In this document: in pieces, positions 19,571 to 29,331 of the stretch
How positions within the stretch are numbered: the first letter of the stretch is position 1
How the letters are laid out: the number at the start of each line of letters is the position of its first letter
Assembly: GCF_000350225.1 (NCBI RefSeq)
Contig: NW_005178973.1
Location: 190,406-254,405, forward strand
From: Chondrus crispus
Lineage: Eukaryota > Rhodophyta > Florideophyceae > Gigartinales > Gigartinaceae
Length of the DNA: 64,000 nt
Reading direction: 5' to 3'
Program-made: the position numbers and the translations under genes
Notes under the pieces: model-generated
Database searches by the model: none
The model's input: only the letters and a program-made list of their open reading frames with translations
Told to the model about the DNA's origin: nothing

Positions 19571-22500
19571 AGGCGTCGACGATCCTCCCCGTGCCAAGCC
19601 TCAATAAACAAGGCACCCTGTCGACCGCTTCGGTACGCGCGCAATCGCAGGAGCCGAACGGACGAAGCGGCAATTTGCTTCTTCAAGAAGCAAAATTACA
19701 ACGTCACAGCAACGGTCGGACAACGACGCGCGATGATGCGCGCCATCACGCCGGTTCTAGATTCGGGCGCCAGCCCGAATCTAATCCACCTACGCTGTGT
19801 GGCGGAACCGTGGCGCGCTGCCACCCAGTCCGCGCGGAGCCCGCCGCTCATCGACGCTTCGAATAGGTCGATGAAGGCCCTCGGCGAGCTCAAGCTGTAC
19901 GTCCGGATTGGTGAGTTCGTGGCGCGCGTACCGTTCTTGGTCGTCGCCAACCTTGCGGTGGACTGTATCCTCTGAACCACGTTCCTGGATCGCCACGTGA
20001 AGGCGATCCTGCCACCGCAGAAGAAGGTGCTGTTCCATCATGCGCCGTCCGTAGCGCTGACGGGAGTCACACCCTCGAGGCACGACCGCAAGATGGTCTC
20101 GAGGGGACCGTCGCAGCAGCTCCCGCAGGAGGAAAATTCGGCCGACCGGAAGCGCGCGCAGTTCCCGACGATCGTACCGTCACGGAAAATTCGCGTGGTC
20201 AAGGGGGTGACGATACCCCGGATGACCCAAGCGATGGTACGCGTCGCAACACCGGTTGGGGGGCTTTGCTTCCTGCAAAACCACCCCAAAACGGCGCATA
20301 AGAATTTATGCCTGATGGCCCAGGGGGTCATGGACCTCCTCCCGGGCGAGCCGTTTACGGTGCTCGTTAGCAACTTCGGAAGCCGCGCGGCCCACGTCCC
20401 CAAGCATACCGTTGTTGGTCTCGCGTTTCCATCCCCCACACACATCCTGACACTTGGCGTGCCGGTCCCCGGAGAGGCCGACGCTAAGGAAGAGGGAGGG
20501 AACAAAAATAATTCCTCGACCGCTACGGAGGAACAGGCGCGACGCGAACAACCAGTTATGGACGATAGCAGAAGACAATCTTCCACCGCTACGGAAGAAT
20601 ACGCGCGACGCGAAGAACCGGAAACGGACGACGCCCACAGTGGCAATCCTGCTAACGCGGATGAGCGGACCGATACGGACGCGGAGAAGACCCGCTCGTG
20701 GGAAGAAGACGTCCATATTGGTGCAGAAGACAGTACCGTCCGGTCGGAAATTATGAACATGCTGTCCGAGTTCAAGGACATGTGGTCTGGCCACTTGGGT
20801 AAGATCGATTCTACGAAGCATCGCATCGAGCTGAAGCCCGGTGCGAAGCCAATCTACCAAGCACCCTACCGAGCCGGACCCGTCGTGCGCGAGAAGGAGA
20901 AGAAGGAAATCGACCGCATGCTGCGCGCGGGAGTCATCGAACCGACATCGGCCGAGTGGGCGAGCCCCGTGGTCTTCGTCCCTAAGAAGGACGGGACCAT
21001 ACGGTCCTGCGTGGACTATCGCAAGCTAAACGCCGTTACGGTTCGCGACTCCTACCCTTTACCGCGCATAGACGAATGTATCGACTCGCTCGGCGATGCC
21101 ACTGTCTTTACCACGCTAGACTGTAATAGCGGGTATTGGCAGGTGGAGATCGCCAAGGAGGACCGCGACAAAACTACGTTCGCGTCGCATTCGGGCCTCT
21201 ACCGATTCCTACGCATGCCGTTCGGTCTCAAAAACGGGCCCGCGACATTTCAACGAGCGGTCGACATCATCCTGTCCCGTGTGAAATGGGAGACCGCGCT
21301 GGTCTACCTCGATGACGTCATCGTCTACTCGCGAACCGTTACAGAGCATATGGCACACGTGCGCGAGGTACTACGGCTTCTAAATACCGCGGGCGTGTCG
21401 CTAAAATTGGCAAAGTGCGCGTTTTTCGACACCTCCGTAACCTATCTCGGGCACGTCATTCGTCCGGGACGGTTGGAGGTGGAGCGACGCAACGTCATCG
21501 CCATCGAGCGCGCGCGCGCGCCTACGAACCAAACGGAACTGCGATCCTTTCTCAGGATGTGCAACGTGTACCGACGGTTTGTGCAAGGATTGGCGAGGAT
21601 CGCCGCGCCGCTGAACAAGAAGACCGGCAAGAATCAGCCCTAGGAGTTCGAGATATTAACCGATACGGAATACGCGGCGTTTGAAGAATTGAAGCGGCGC
21701 CTCGTGGCGCCGCCAATCCTCGCGCTGCCCCGCTACGGACGGAAATATACGCTGGACACCGACGCGTGCGGACACCAAGTGGGTTGCGCCCTTCTACAGG
21801 AGCAACCCGATGGAGGTACTCGACCGATCGGATATTGGAGCCGCGCGTTGACCGACGCGGAGCGCAATTATACGACTACCGAAAAGGAATGCTTGGCCGT
21901 AGTGTGGAGCATCCTCACCCTACGGCCGTACCTATACGGAAGCGCGTTCAACCTCCGCACGGATCACGAGGCCCTACGCTGGGTCCTCAATTTAGCGGAC
22001 AGTTCCGGTCGGCTCGCTCGCTGGCGCCTGCGCTTGGCGGAGTACGACTACGAGGTACAGTACCGCCCAGGCGTCAAGCACCAACTCGCGGACGGCGTAT
22101 CGCGCTTACGTACCGATGGAGGAGACACCGAACCGGTCGATGATGAGGTCCTGTGCTTCGCGGTCCAGTACGATGAGGGCAGCGAGGCCTTCCTGGACAA
22201 TGTGCACTGGGACCCGCCGCAAGACCGTCCGGACGGTTGTCACGCGCTCGCGATAACTCTCGAGGAACGCGACGCTGCGTCCATCTCGGTTGAGGAATTT
22301 CTACGCGAACAAGCTGAGGACGCATTTTGTCGCTTCGCCGCGGAAACCGTCAGGACGCCGAACTCGAAGTTCGACATCGACCGATACGGATTTGTCGTGA
22401 GGAAGTCCCCGCTGGAAGGAACCCTGCAGCGCGTGGTACTGACTCGGTTGCGCCCCCGGGTACTGTACCTGACACACCATCCGAGGTTGGCAGGTCACCC

Positions 22501-22735
22501 GGGAGCGACGCGTATGTACTACACCCTTCGCAGGGAGTACTACTGGCCACACATGGCCAGCGACGCGTTTTCGACCGTACGGAATTGCACCTCGTGTGCT
22601 GCGACCCGCGGGACGCTTGTCAAGAACCAAAAGGATCTCAAGCTGTTCCCCGCGGCGGGCCCTTGGAGTTTGTCGCGATGGACCTCCTGGGGCCCTTGCC
22701 CAAGACCGCGCACGGAAACCAACACGTGTTGGTAA
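19571..22735 (+). pseudogene. Element 2 pol: protease, RT, RNase H, integrase start
   Basis: A single phase interrupted only by TGA 19973 and TAG 21641. The order is protease (VLDSGASPNLIHL, about 19751-19790), a charged linker, RT (VIEPTSAEWASPVVFVPKKDG, CVDYRKLNAVT, FTTLDCNSGYWQVEI, MPFGLKNGPATFQR, VYLDDVIVYS with intact YxDD), RNase H (LDTDACGHQVGCALLQ, TTEKECLAVVW, RTDHEALRWVL), and the integrase zinc region (HHPRLAGHPGATRMYYTLRREYYWPHM...CTSCAATRG). Both stops sit in otherwise conserved context (KNQP-stop-EFE, where tryptophan is usual). The frame is lost near 22660 within integrase. Confidence 0.9.
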
Positions 22736-23804
22736 TTACCGACCGGTTCTCCAAGCTAACGCGCAGTATCCCGCTTCGGACCACAACTGCTTCGGTCGTC
22801 GCAAACGCGTTTTTAGACAACTGGGTCTACGTTTACGGAGCGCCGCGCTACGTACTAACCGACAATGGCCCCAGTTCGCTGCGAAATTCTTCGACGCGGT
22901 ATGCGCCCTCCTGGGGGTGCGGCATTATCTCACGACAGCCTACCACCCCCAGTCGAATGGGCAGACCGAACGGTTCAATCGCACGCTGGTGCAACGCCTC
23001 CGGCACTACGTGGAGGAGCATCAGCGCGATTGGGACGACTACGTGCAGCCGCTGACCTTCGCGTACAATACGCAGGTCCACCGGTCGACGGAGACGACTC
23101 CGTTCGACCTGGTGTTAACGTGGCCACGGTCCGGTTTAGTCCTCCCCGGTACTGTGCCGCAGGACGCGGGGACCCATCGAGAGGACCCACGGACCCCGGT
23201 GCAGTACAAGCGCGCCACGCTGCGCAAGCTTCGCGACGCTCTCGACCGCGCTCGGACGAAATTATCCGCATGGCAAAAGCGGTACAAGGACGATTTTGAC
23301 AAGAAGGTCCACTTCCGTCCGGTCATTGTGGCGGGCGATTTTGTCTACGTCGATCGCCCGCCCCGCCCGTTGACAAGCGTCGAGCGCCGCACGCGTGCGC
23401 AAGGTACGGCCGGAACGGACGAGCTCTCTGTCAAACTACTACCGAAGACTGAGGGTCCGTTTCGCGTGCGCTCCGCTACGGACACCGCGATCCTCATCGA
23501 GCAGGACGGCGTGGAAAATCGCGTGAGCATCGACCGCGTTACGAAGATGCCGCGCCGGCCGGGGGATACCGTCACCCCGGCCACATCGACCGAATCGGAC
23601 GCACAAGCCGCAACGCCAAGAGCGGAGTACGTCGTTGACCGCATTGTCGGACACCGTACTACGCGCGGCGGGATCGACTACAAGGTCCGGTGGTATGGAT
23701 ATACCGCTTCGGACGACACCTACGAGCCCGCCGATGGGCTTCCGCAGCCGTTTATCGACCGGTATTGGCGCTCGCGCCAACAAGGATCAAGCGTGCATGC
23801 GTAG
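22665..23804 (+). pseudogene. Element 2 integrase core and chromodomain
   Basis: After a frameshift the core continues in another phase (VAMDLLGPLP, VLVITDRFSKLTRSIPL, VLTDNGP) and shifts once more near 22868 into the frame ending 23804 (YHPQSNGQTERFNRTLVQ), so catalytic D, D and E residues are all present but spread over two frames. The tail contains a GPFRVRSATDTAILIEQ-type GPY/F module and a chromodomain, EYVVDRIVGHRTTRGGIDYK...VRWYGY...TYEPADGLP, at about 23626-23740. Chromodomains of this kind direct integration to particular chromatin. Stop TAG at 23802-23804. Confidence 0.9.
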
Positions 23805-25202
23805 CGCAAGTTTCGGCCGCTCTCGGTCGCACCGCTCGGACGCTCGCTCGCGCGAAAGCCTCTGGGGAAAACAAGCCGCGCACGTGCTATGCAGCCCCGG
23901 CAGCCAGCTGCGTGTGACTGCGCACCGCGAGGAAGCTCGTACCGGATGGATCCCGTGCAAATGGACGCGGATTCTTCCAAAATTGGCCAACCCTCCGGGA
24001 GGGTGGTCCACAATCGGAATTTCTCCCAAGCGTCCACACGGATAGCTATTAGCCACGCCTGGTCGCACCGTTCGGATGATCGTGCTCGCACGCGCCTCTG
24101 GAAATGGAGAACTGTACCGGGAACCGGTACTTTGTATTGAGATGTATCGCGTTCGCCGGCTTTTTAATTTAGTCGCGATTTGGGCTACGTTTTTCCCTTC
24201 CACGCTGCGGGAAAAAATCGTAGCCCGTTTCTGACAACGGCATCGCACTCCTGGGAGCATTTCGCGTCCGGTAGTGTCGCCTCGGGAAAACCGCATTCGG
24301 ACATATTTGGAAACCAAATCGGTTTCTTCCGGTTTCTTACTGTTTCTTATCTTTTCTTTCAGTTTCTAATTCGGGCTGGTGGAAAGAGGGCGCTCCGTAC
24401 GGTTTTTGGATCGGTGTTGGCGCAATAGAGGCCGCTACCGCAAGGGAGACGCGTGAAACTGCCGTGTGGTGCCGTACTACGGTGGGTGCGCCGCTCGCGC
24501 CGCTCGTTGGATGGCAAGTGAACGCAGATTCTTTACAAATTGGCCAGCCCTCCGGGAGGGTGGTTGACAACGGGAAATTACCCCGACCGTCCACACGGAA
24601 CTCGTGCCTCGCCCGTGTGCGGGGGGGCAGGGCACAGCCGTCCTTCGACCCTCGCCCGGCCCTCTAGAGGGCCGCGGCGAGCGCTGCTTTGGGTGCGCGC
24701 CATGCCGCCGTCGCTCCACCGAATCGGACGAATCGACCGACGCGAGCGCGGGCCCGGCCAACTCGGGGGCCGATCGCGGCTCTCCGCAGAGGCGACGTCG
24801 TGGTTGGGACGCGGGAGGCGCTTGCGCCGACGCCGGAGCCCCCGCAGGGCTCGACGGCGCACTGTACGAAGGCGCTGCAGCAGGACTCTCGCGGTCGACC
24901 GTTCTCGGATGCGGCAGGAGCTACTGTAGGGGGATGCCGTCGCGGGACGAGGAGGCAGCGCGCGCAGGAGAGTGAGGAGATTGAGGAGAGTGAGTTGAGG
25001 GTTCGGCAGGCTTCGCGTGAAGGGAAGTGAAGGACATGCTTACCGAATCGGACGAGACAGCCGGCTTACAGAGCGCCCGCTTAAAGAAGAGCTAGGAGGC
25101 ATGGTCGTTCGCGCGCGCAGGGAAGAAGACAAACCGGAACGGAACTGCGTGGTCGGACGGGTGGTCGCTACGAGGACGTAGCGAAAGCTAAGGAAGGGGG
25201 TC
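23805..25202 (+). other. Long non-coding 3' region of element 2 with a dispersed direct repeat
   Basis: About 1.4 kb between the chromodomain stop and the 3' LTR. Two related segments, about 23945-24043 and 24507-24600, share AATTGGCCA, CCCTCCGGGAGGGTGG (itself an inverted repeat) and GTCCACACGGA. Several frames are open, but no domain is seen. Confidence 0.65.
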
Positions 25203-25869
25203 TGTAGTATATCGACGGACGCGCGCGCGGGGAGATTATTATCCGTGCGGCCGTGCACGGTGTACACGTGGGCGGGTGTGCTCACGTGTAGGGAGCGCGC
25301 TCGTGCCGAGTGGTCGTAATCTGGCGTACGTGTACAGTAGTGCACGTGTCGGCCAAGCGGTAGTTCGCTAGTATTACGTGTACGCTAGCACACGTGGCAT
25401 CCGTGCGGTAGTCTGTAAGCAGCGCGTGTGTACAGTAGTACACACGTGTACCTGCAGCGTCCGCGCGGTAATTAGGAATTGAGGCGCTAGTTTTTTTAAT
25501 GGCGTACAGTACCTGGTACGCACTAGGCGGCAGGTACTGTATACTGGGACAGGTGTCCGAGGCGTCCCGCTGAGGGGTTTAGACCTGACACCCGTCCCCA
25601 CCAGTAAACTGGGGCAAGCTCACCCCCGTCCCTTTTGCGCCTACGTACGTCCGTTTTCGGTTGTCCGTCGCGCGCGCTGGCTTCTAACCCGTTACCGGTC
25701 GCTCCCGTTCACGCACCACGGGGCGACTGCGCGTAACCGGACAGTGAGCCACTCCCTTTTCGCGAGCTCGTCCGATCGGTTCAATTGGCGCGTCGCGTCT
25801 GCGCCGCGTGCTCCCTCGCTAAAGGCTCCGCCTCTCACCCAACCCAGGGCGGAGAGGAGTTATCCCACA
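25203..25869 (+). repeat. 3' LTR of element 2
   Basis: 667 bp, differing from the 5' LTR at roughly 15-17 positions, including a 2-bp deletion near 25376. It ends TTATCCCACA, followed by ACGCG and the resumed transposase tail. Confidence 0.95.
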
Positions 25870-26187
25870 ACGCGCAAGATGTGCGGATGAAGGTAGCTGA
25901 TGAAAAGAAGAGAAAGATGGCAGAACGGGATGCAGCGAGGATAAAAAGGATAGAGAAGAAGCAGAGGACGGAGACGGGGAGGGCGACGAAACGTCCTGGA
26001 TTTGTGGAAGAAAAATCGGGCTTCTAGGAGCAGAAGGCTATGATGAAGAGAAATGCGCCAGGGGAACAAACAGCTGGTCTTAAACCAATGTCAGAAGGGA
26101 CAGTGGTGCAAATGGATGCGACCGACTGCGTCAATAAGTTGGTTGAGGCGGGTTGGAGGGGAAATAAAGGTCTGTCCGGAATTCAAC
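25870..26187 (+). pseudogene. Transposase basic tail, right part, and transposon end
   Basis: Resumes the lysine-rich tail (MKVADEKKRKMAERDAARIKRIEKKQ...) to a TAG at 26025-26027; the same phase then reads on as EQKAMMKRNAPGEQTAGLK... to 26187. This is the far side of the element 2 insertion. The inverted terminal sequence TGTCCGGAATTCAAC closes the DNA transposon. Confidence 0.6.
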
Positions 26188-26578
26188 TGTGAATGTCTCA
26201 CATGTCAATTTGGGCGCTGGCCACTACTAGACCTTTCGTGCAAACACCTGTCGCACACAAAATCACATTGATTCCTACAGTAAAAGTACTGCGCAATTGG
26301 AACTGATCCAGTATATCAGTACTTTCGAAATATTTGTATGAATACGTGGTATTGTCAGGTCCACTAGATCTGTTTTCGATCGACTTTGTCATAACCTGAG
26401 CTGTAATGATTTACGAAAATTATCGGTCCAGTTCAAAAAAGGGCGGTCTTTTATAATAGGCTCTGGTCTTTCGGAAACATGTCAACATCGCGCGCCCGCA
26501 CAGCACCCCACCACACTAAAACCACACCAATCCACTCCCTCTCCCTCCTTGACCCCACACCTTTTAACTAGCCATAAT
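26188..26578. other. Spacer upstream of the ALP1-like gene
   Basis: AT-rich to about 26470, then pyrimidine-rich and host-promoter-like (CCACACC and CTCCCTCTCC runs) leading to the ATG at 26579. No inverted terminal repeats of a Harbinger element were recognised here. Confidence 0.4.
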
Positions 26579-27763
26579 ATGGCATCTGTGACGCCCATGC
26601 AGGCTGCAAGAGCTCTACTCCTGCTCTCCGATGCCGCCGTGGAGCGCCGTGCGGACCTGGAGGAGTATGTCTCAGACTCTGACGCCGTCGATACGGACGA
26701 TGAGGTGGAAAGTGAGTCCCCCATTTATGATCAGTTCTACGAAAAGGGGGGCGCTGCCGCCGTCATACAGATGACCAACTTCAGTCCGACAGAATTCCAT
26801 TCCACTTGGTGCAGCCTGGAAAAGGCCATCAAAGAGAGGTACAAGGCAGGGCGTGGACGCAAATGCTCCCATACTCCACGTGATGTCCTGTTTATGACAC
26901 TCTCTGTATTAAAACATGGAGGCCAATGGGACTTCTTGGCCAAGATGTTCAGTTTGAAAGGTCCTACGTTTGAGCGAATGATTATGAAATTTGTAGACAT
27001 AATCTCTTATCCGGTCTTCCATCACTATGTGGAATATCAAGGTAAGAAATGGAAAATGGCCGTCATGGAGAGCAAGAAAGTCGGATTTAAAAACTACCCT
27101 GTTGCGCGTTATGCCACTGATGTGATATTCCAGCAAAGTTTCCGCCCGAGTGGCAGCGTGGAGGAAGGCAAGCTGTACTATAGCCGGAAACATAAATTGT
27201 ATGGCTACAAGACTGAGGTCTCGGTACTGCCAAATGGCCTTGCTTTAGGTTGCAGCGCTCATGAGCCTGGGTCAGTGTCAGACTTAAAAATATTCGAGAC
27301 CATGCTACCCTTTCACTCGAAACAACTTCGCAAAGGTGAAGGGGAAGGTGAAAATGACATGGAGGATGATGGGCCCTTGTCGAATGAGTTCCAAAACTAT
27401 TGGGCTGTACTGTGCGATAAAGGATACTATGGCGCTAAGGAGTTCTGTCGTGTGATCCATCCGATCAAAAAACCGATCAATGGAACACTTATGCAAGCCG
27501 AGGTTTCTAATAACAGGCACATTTCAAGCGATAGAATTATAGTGGAAAACTTTTTTGGAAGGCTTTGTGGTCTTTGGAATGTCATGGCAGCGAAGTGGAA
27601 ATGGAGTGAGGCGGGTTATGACAGTATTTTCCGTTTATGTGTGGGACTGACAAACTTTCATTTACACAAGAATCCTCTACGCGCTGAGGACTCCAAAATT
27701 TTGAGGACGATGAAGAACCGCCGCTATCATATAGCAACATCTCAAATTCAAAAACGGCGCTAG
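26579..27763 (+). CDS. PIF/Harbinger-type DDE nuclease (ALP1-like), intact
   Basis: 394 residues. A short acidic N-terminal region (EEYVSDSDAVDTDDEVESES) is followed by a helical DNA-binding-like section and a DDE_Tnp_4 domain. Catalytic residues appear complete: D181 in YATDVIFQQ, D280 in LCDKGYYGAKEF and E323 in IIVENFFGRL. Conserved words YYSRKHKLYGYKTEVSVLPNG and HEPGSVSDLKIFETM support the family. No stop or frameshift occurs, unlike every other transposase in the window. The partner Myb-like protein of active Harbinger elements is not seen, nor are terminal repeats, so this could be an exapted ALP1/HARBI1-like host gene or a young element with undetected ends. The start at 26579 (MASVTPMQ) is preferred over an upstream in-frame codon. 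Confidence 0.85.
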   Translation: MASVTPMQAARALLLLSDAAVERRADLEEYVSDSDAVDTDDEVESESPIYDQFYEKGGAAAVIQMTNFSPTEFHSTWCSLEKAIKERYKAGRGRKCSHTPRDVLFMTLSVLKHGGQWDFLAKMFSLKGPTFERMIMKFVDIISYPVFHHYVEYQGKKWKMAVMESKKVGFKNYPVARYATDVIFQQSFRPSGSVEEGKLYYSRKHKLYGYKTEVSVLPNGLALGCSAHEPGSVSDLKIFETMLPFHSKQLRKGEGEGENDMEDDGPLSNEFQNYWAVLCDKGYYGAKEFCRVIHPIKKPINGTLMQAEVSNNRHISSDRIIVENFFGRLCGLWNVMAAKWKWSEAGYDSIFRLCVGLTNFHLHKNPLRAEDSKILRTMKNRRYHIATSQIQKRR

Positions 27764-27876
27764 GCGCAAAGGCGTTATCGCGAAAAGCGTCGTCGCCGAG
27801 TGGAGATGCAGTTCAGATCCATCAACCACACAGATGAGTCCGACTAAAACTACATCTCATGCGTGTCTCGGACGCT

Positions 27877-28464
27877 TCACTGATTGTGTGTGCAACTTGC
27901 CCCATGCTCTCTCTTCCATAAACGTAGTGCGTAAACGCGGTAAACATGATCCCAGCACGCCTGAATGTCCACACGCGAAAACCCAATCCCCTCTTTCGTC
28001 GTCCGGGTAGCACAACTCTCCAGGCCTGCCCCTGGGCAGTGCACTTCGCGGCCGCCGTCGCCTTGGTCCCGGAGATCCTGCAGCCGCGCTACGCCGGCGT
28101 CGTCTTCTTCTACCTCCGCCTTCTCGGCTCCCTTGCTGCCCTCGCGTGCACCAGCCTTTGTGTGCGCCGCCCAGGGCGCCGCCCTGCTTGGCGCCGCCTC
28201 CGCCGCCTGCAGGCGGCGTGCGATGCGCTCTGCGGCGGCTGCGTCGCACGGGAGGGCCAAGTCTGCGCGCAGCGCAGCCAGGAGCTCCGCGGCGCGCTGT
28301 TGCACGTCCGCCGGGCCAGACGCCGTCGGGTCCGAGAGGTTGGACTGGTCCGTGAGGCTCGCGGCAGTCAGCTGGGCGCGCGCGTCGGACACCGCCTCCG
28401 CAGGGGTCTGGCCGAAATCGGATATGTCCTCGCACACGATCGCGTCGAAGGTGCTCTGCAGCAC
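27877..28464 (-). pseudogene. ARMC6-like gene start, truncated
   Basis: The first 70 or so residues (LQSTFDAIVCEDISDFGQTPAEAVSDARAQL...DLALPC) resemble the conserved N terminus of armadillo-repeat protein ARMC6 (QETFDxxVxENxxxFxMxPxEAVxxA). The frame has no ATG at its 5' end but follows a possible acceptor (CTTCCAG at 28525-28531 on the reverse strand), so an upstream exon is likely. After residue about 85 no armadillo repeats appear in any frame; the remaining 110 residues are arginine/alanine-rich and unlike the family. The DDE gene ends only 113 bp away. It is interpreted as a 5' remnant of a gene cut off by rearrangement; a short lineage-specific protein is the alternative. Confidence 0.4.
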
Positions 28465-29331
28465 TTTCGGGCCGGACCCGGGAGTCGGGGAGGCATGTGG
28501 GGGAGGAACTGGGCAGGGAGAGTACTGGAAGGGTGAGTGAGGGCCGGGACGGACGGGAAAGGGGCAAATGCTGGCGGGTCAGATGGATGGGTGTAGTGTG
28601 CATGAGGAGCGGCGGGAGTTGGGCGGAAGTGGGCGGCGAAGTGGGCGGGGGGGAGAGTGAGAAGGTTGGCACTGTGTGGTGCACCTGGAAATAGGGGGTG
28701 TGTTCACACAGACAACAGCTCACATGAGCTGTTGTCTCTCACGCGGGCGGATGGGAGAGGGAGGTGGCGGATTTCGGGTGCGTCTCTTGCGGAAGATTTT
28801 TGGAAGAACCGAAAGGTTGTGGAACGGAACAATAGTGATATCAGTTTACAGTTGCCCATGTTCTAGTTTATCATAACGAGATTTTCGAAAAGACTGAGGA
28901 TGGCCAATGATTATCAAGAAACTTCGTAAAGACCAAGTGCATACATATTTTACCTTTGTTCTGCATGTGAAGTAAATCTTGCTGCACGCAGCGAGGATCT
29001 GCGTTTGAGACCTACTGTAGGAGGGTGTCCTCAAACACAGGCGTTCTGCAGTCCGGCGACTGAAGTTTCCTAGAAAACAGCCTCCCAGATCGATTGATGC
29101 TGGTTAGAACAGCGAAAATCCGCAGCAAAGTATTTTTTTCGAAGATTGTTTGAAAAGTGTCCGGGATTAGCCTTTTGGGGAAGGGTACCCTTGGTACAGT
29201 AGTGCGGAGCAAGACAAGAGCAGAGCATGACGTCAACCTCTATACTGTAGTACCTTGTCTCTTCTAAGAGCGCATCTTCTCATCATCGACGACGCCCAAG
29301 AAGGACCACCGTGTCTTATCCAATCCTCGAA
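28465..29331. other. Spacer upstream of UFSP2
   Basis: Contains a perfect inverted repeat at 28710-28737 (13-bp arms AGACAACAGCTCA, 2-bp loop) and, near the UFSP2 start, GGGTACCCTTGGTACAGTA (29184-29201) and TACTGTA at 29243-29249. No gene is recognised. Confidence 0.5.

Larger units (their letters stand above)
16282..25869 (+). mobile_element. Ty3/gypsy chromovirus-type LTR retrotransposon, element 2
   Basis: LTRs 16282-16950 and 25203-25869 (about 97-98% identical by eye) flank gag with a CCHC knuckle, protease, RT, RNase H, integrase and a C-terminal chromodomain, all on the plus strand. Five-base flanks are ATGCG (16277-16281) and ACGCG (25870-25874), a target duplication with one change. 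A TGG (16953-16955) three bases inside the 5' LTR is a candidate primer-binding site, and a purine-rich tract precedes the 3' LTR (about 25180-25202). Coding capacity is broken by four in-frame stops and about three frameshifts. Four more LTR copies of this family (three inverted, near the right edge of the window) show it has been active here more than once. Confidence 0.95.
14979..26187 (+). mobile_element. Tc5/pogo-like DNA transposon, split by Ty3 element 2
   Basis: A DDE transposase frame (15267-16169 and its lysine-rich tail) is bounded by short inverted ends: GTTAATTCCGGACA at 14979-14992 and, inverted, TGTCCGGAATTCAAC at 26173-26187. The transposase tail is cut at 16281/25870 by a complete LTR retrotransposon. 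Removing that insertion gives a DNA transposon of about 1.6 kb. Terminal repeats are short, and the flanking TA duplication typical of pogo elements is not evident, so the exact ends are provisional. Confidence 0.6.
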
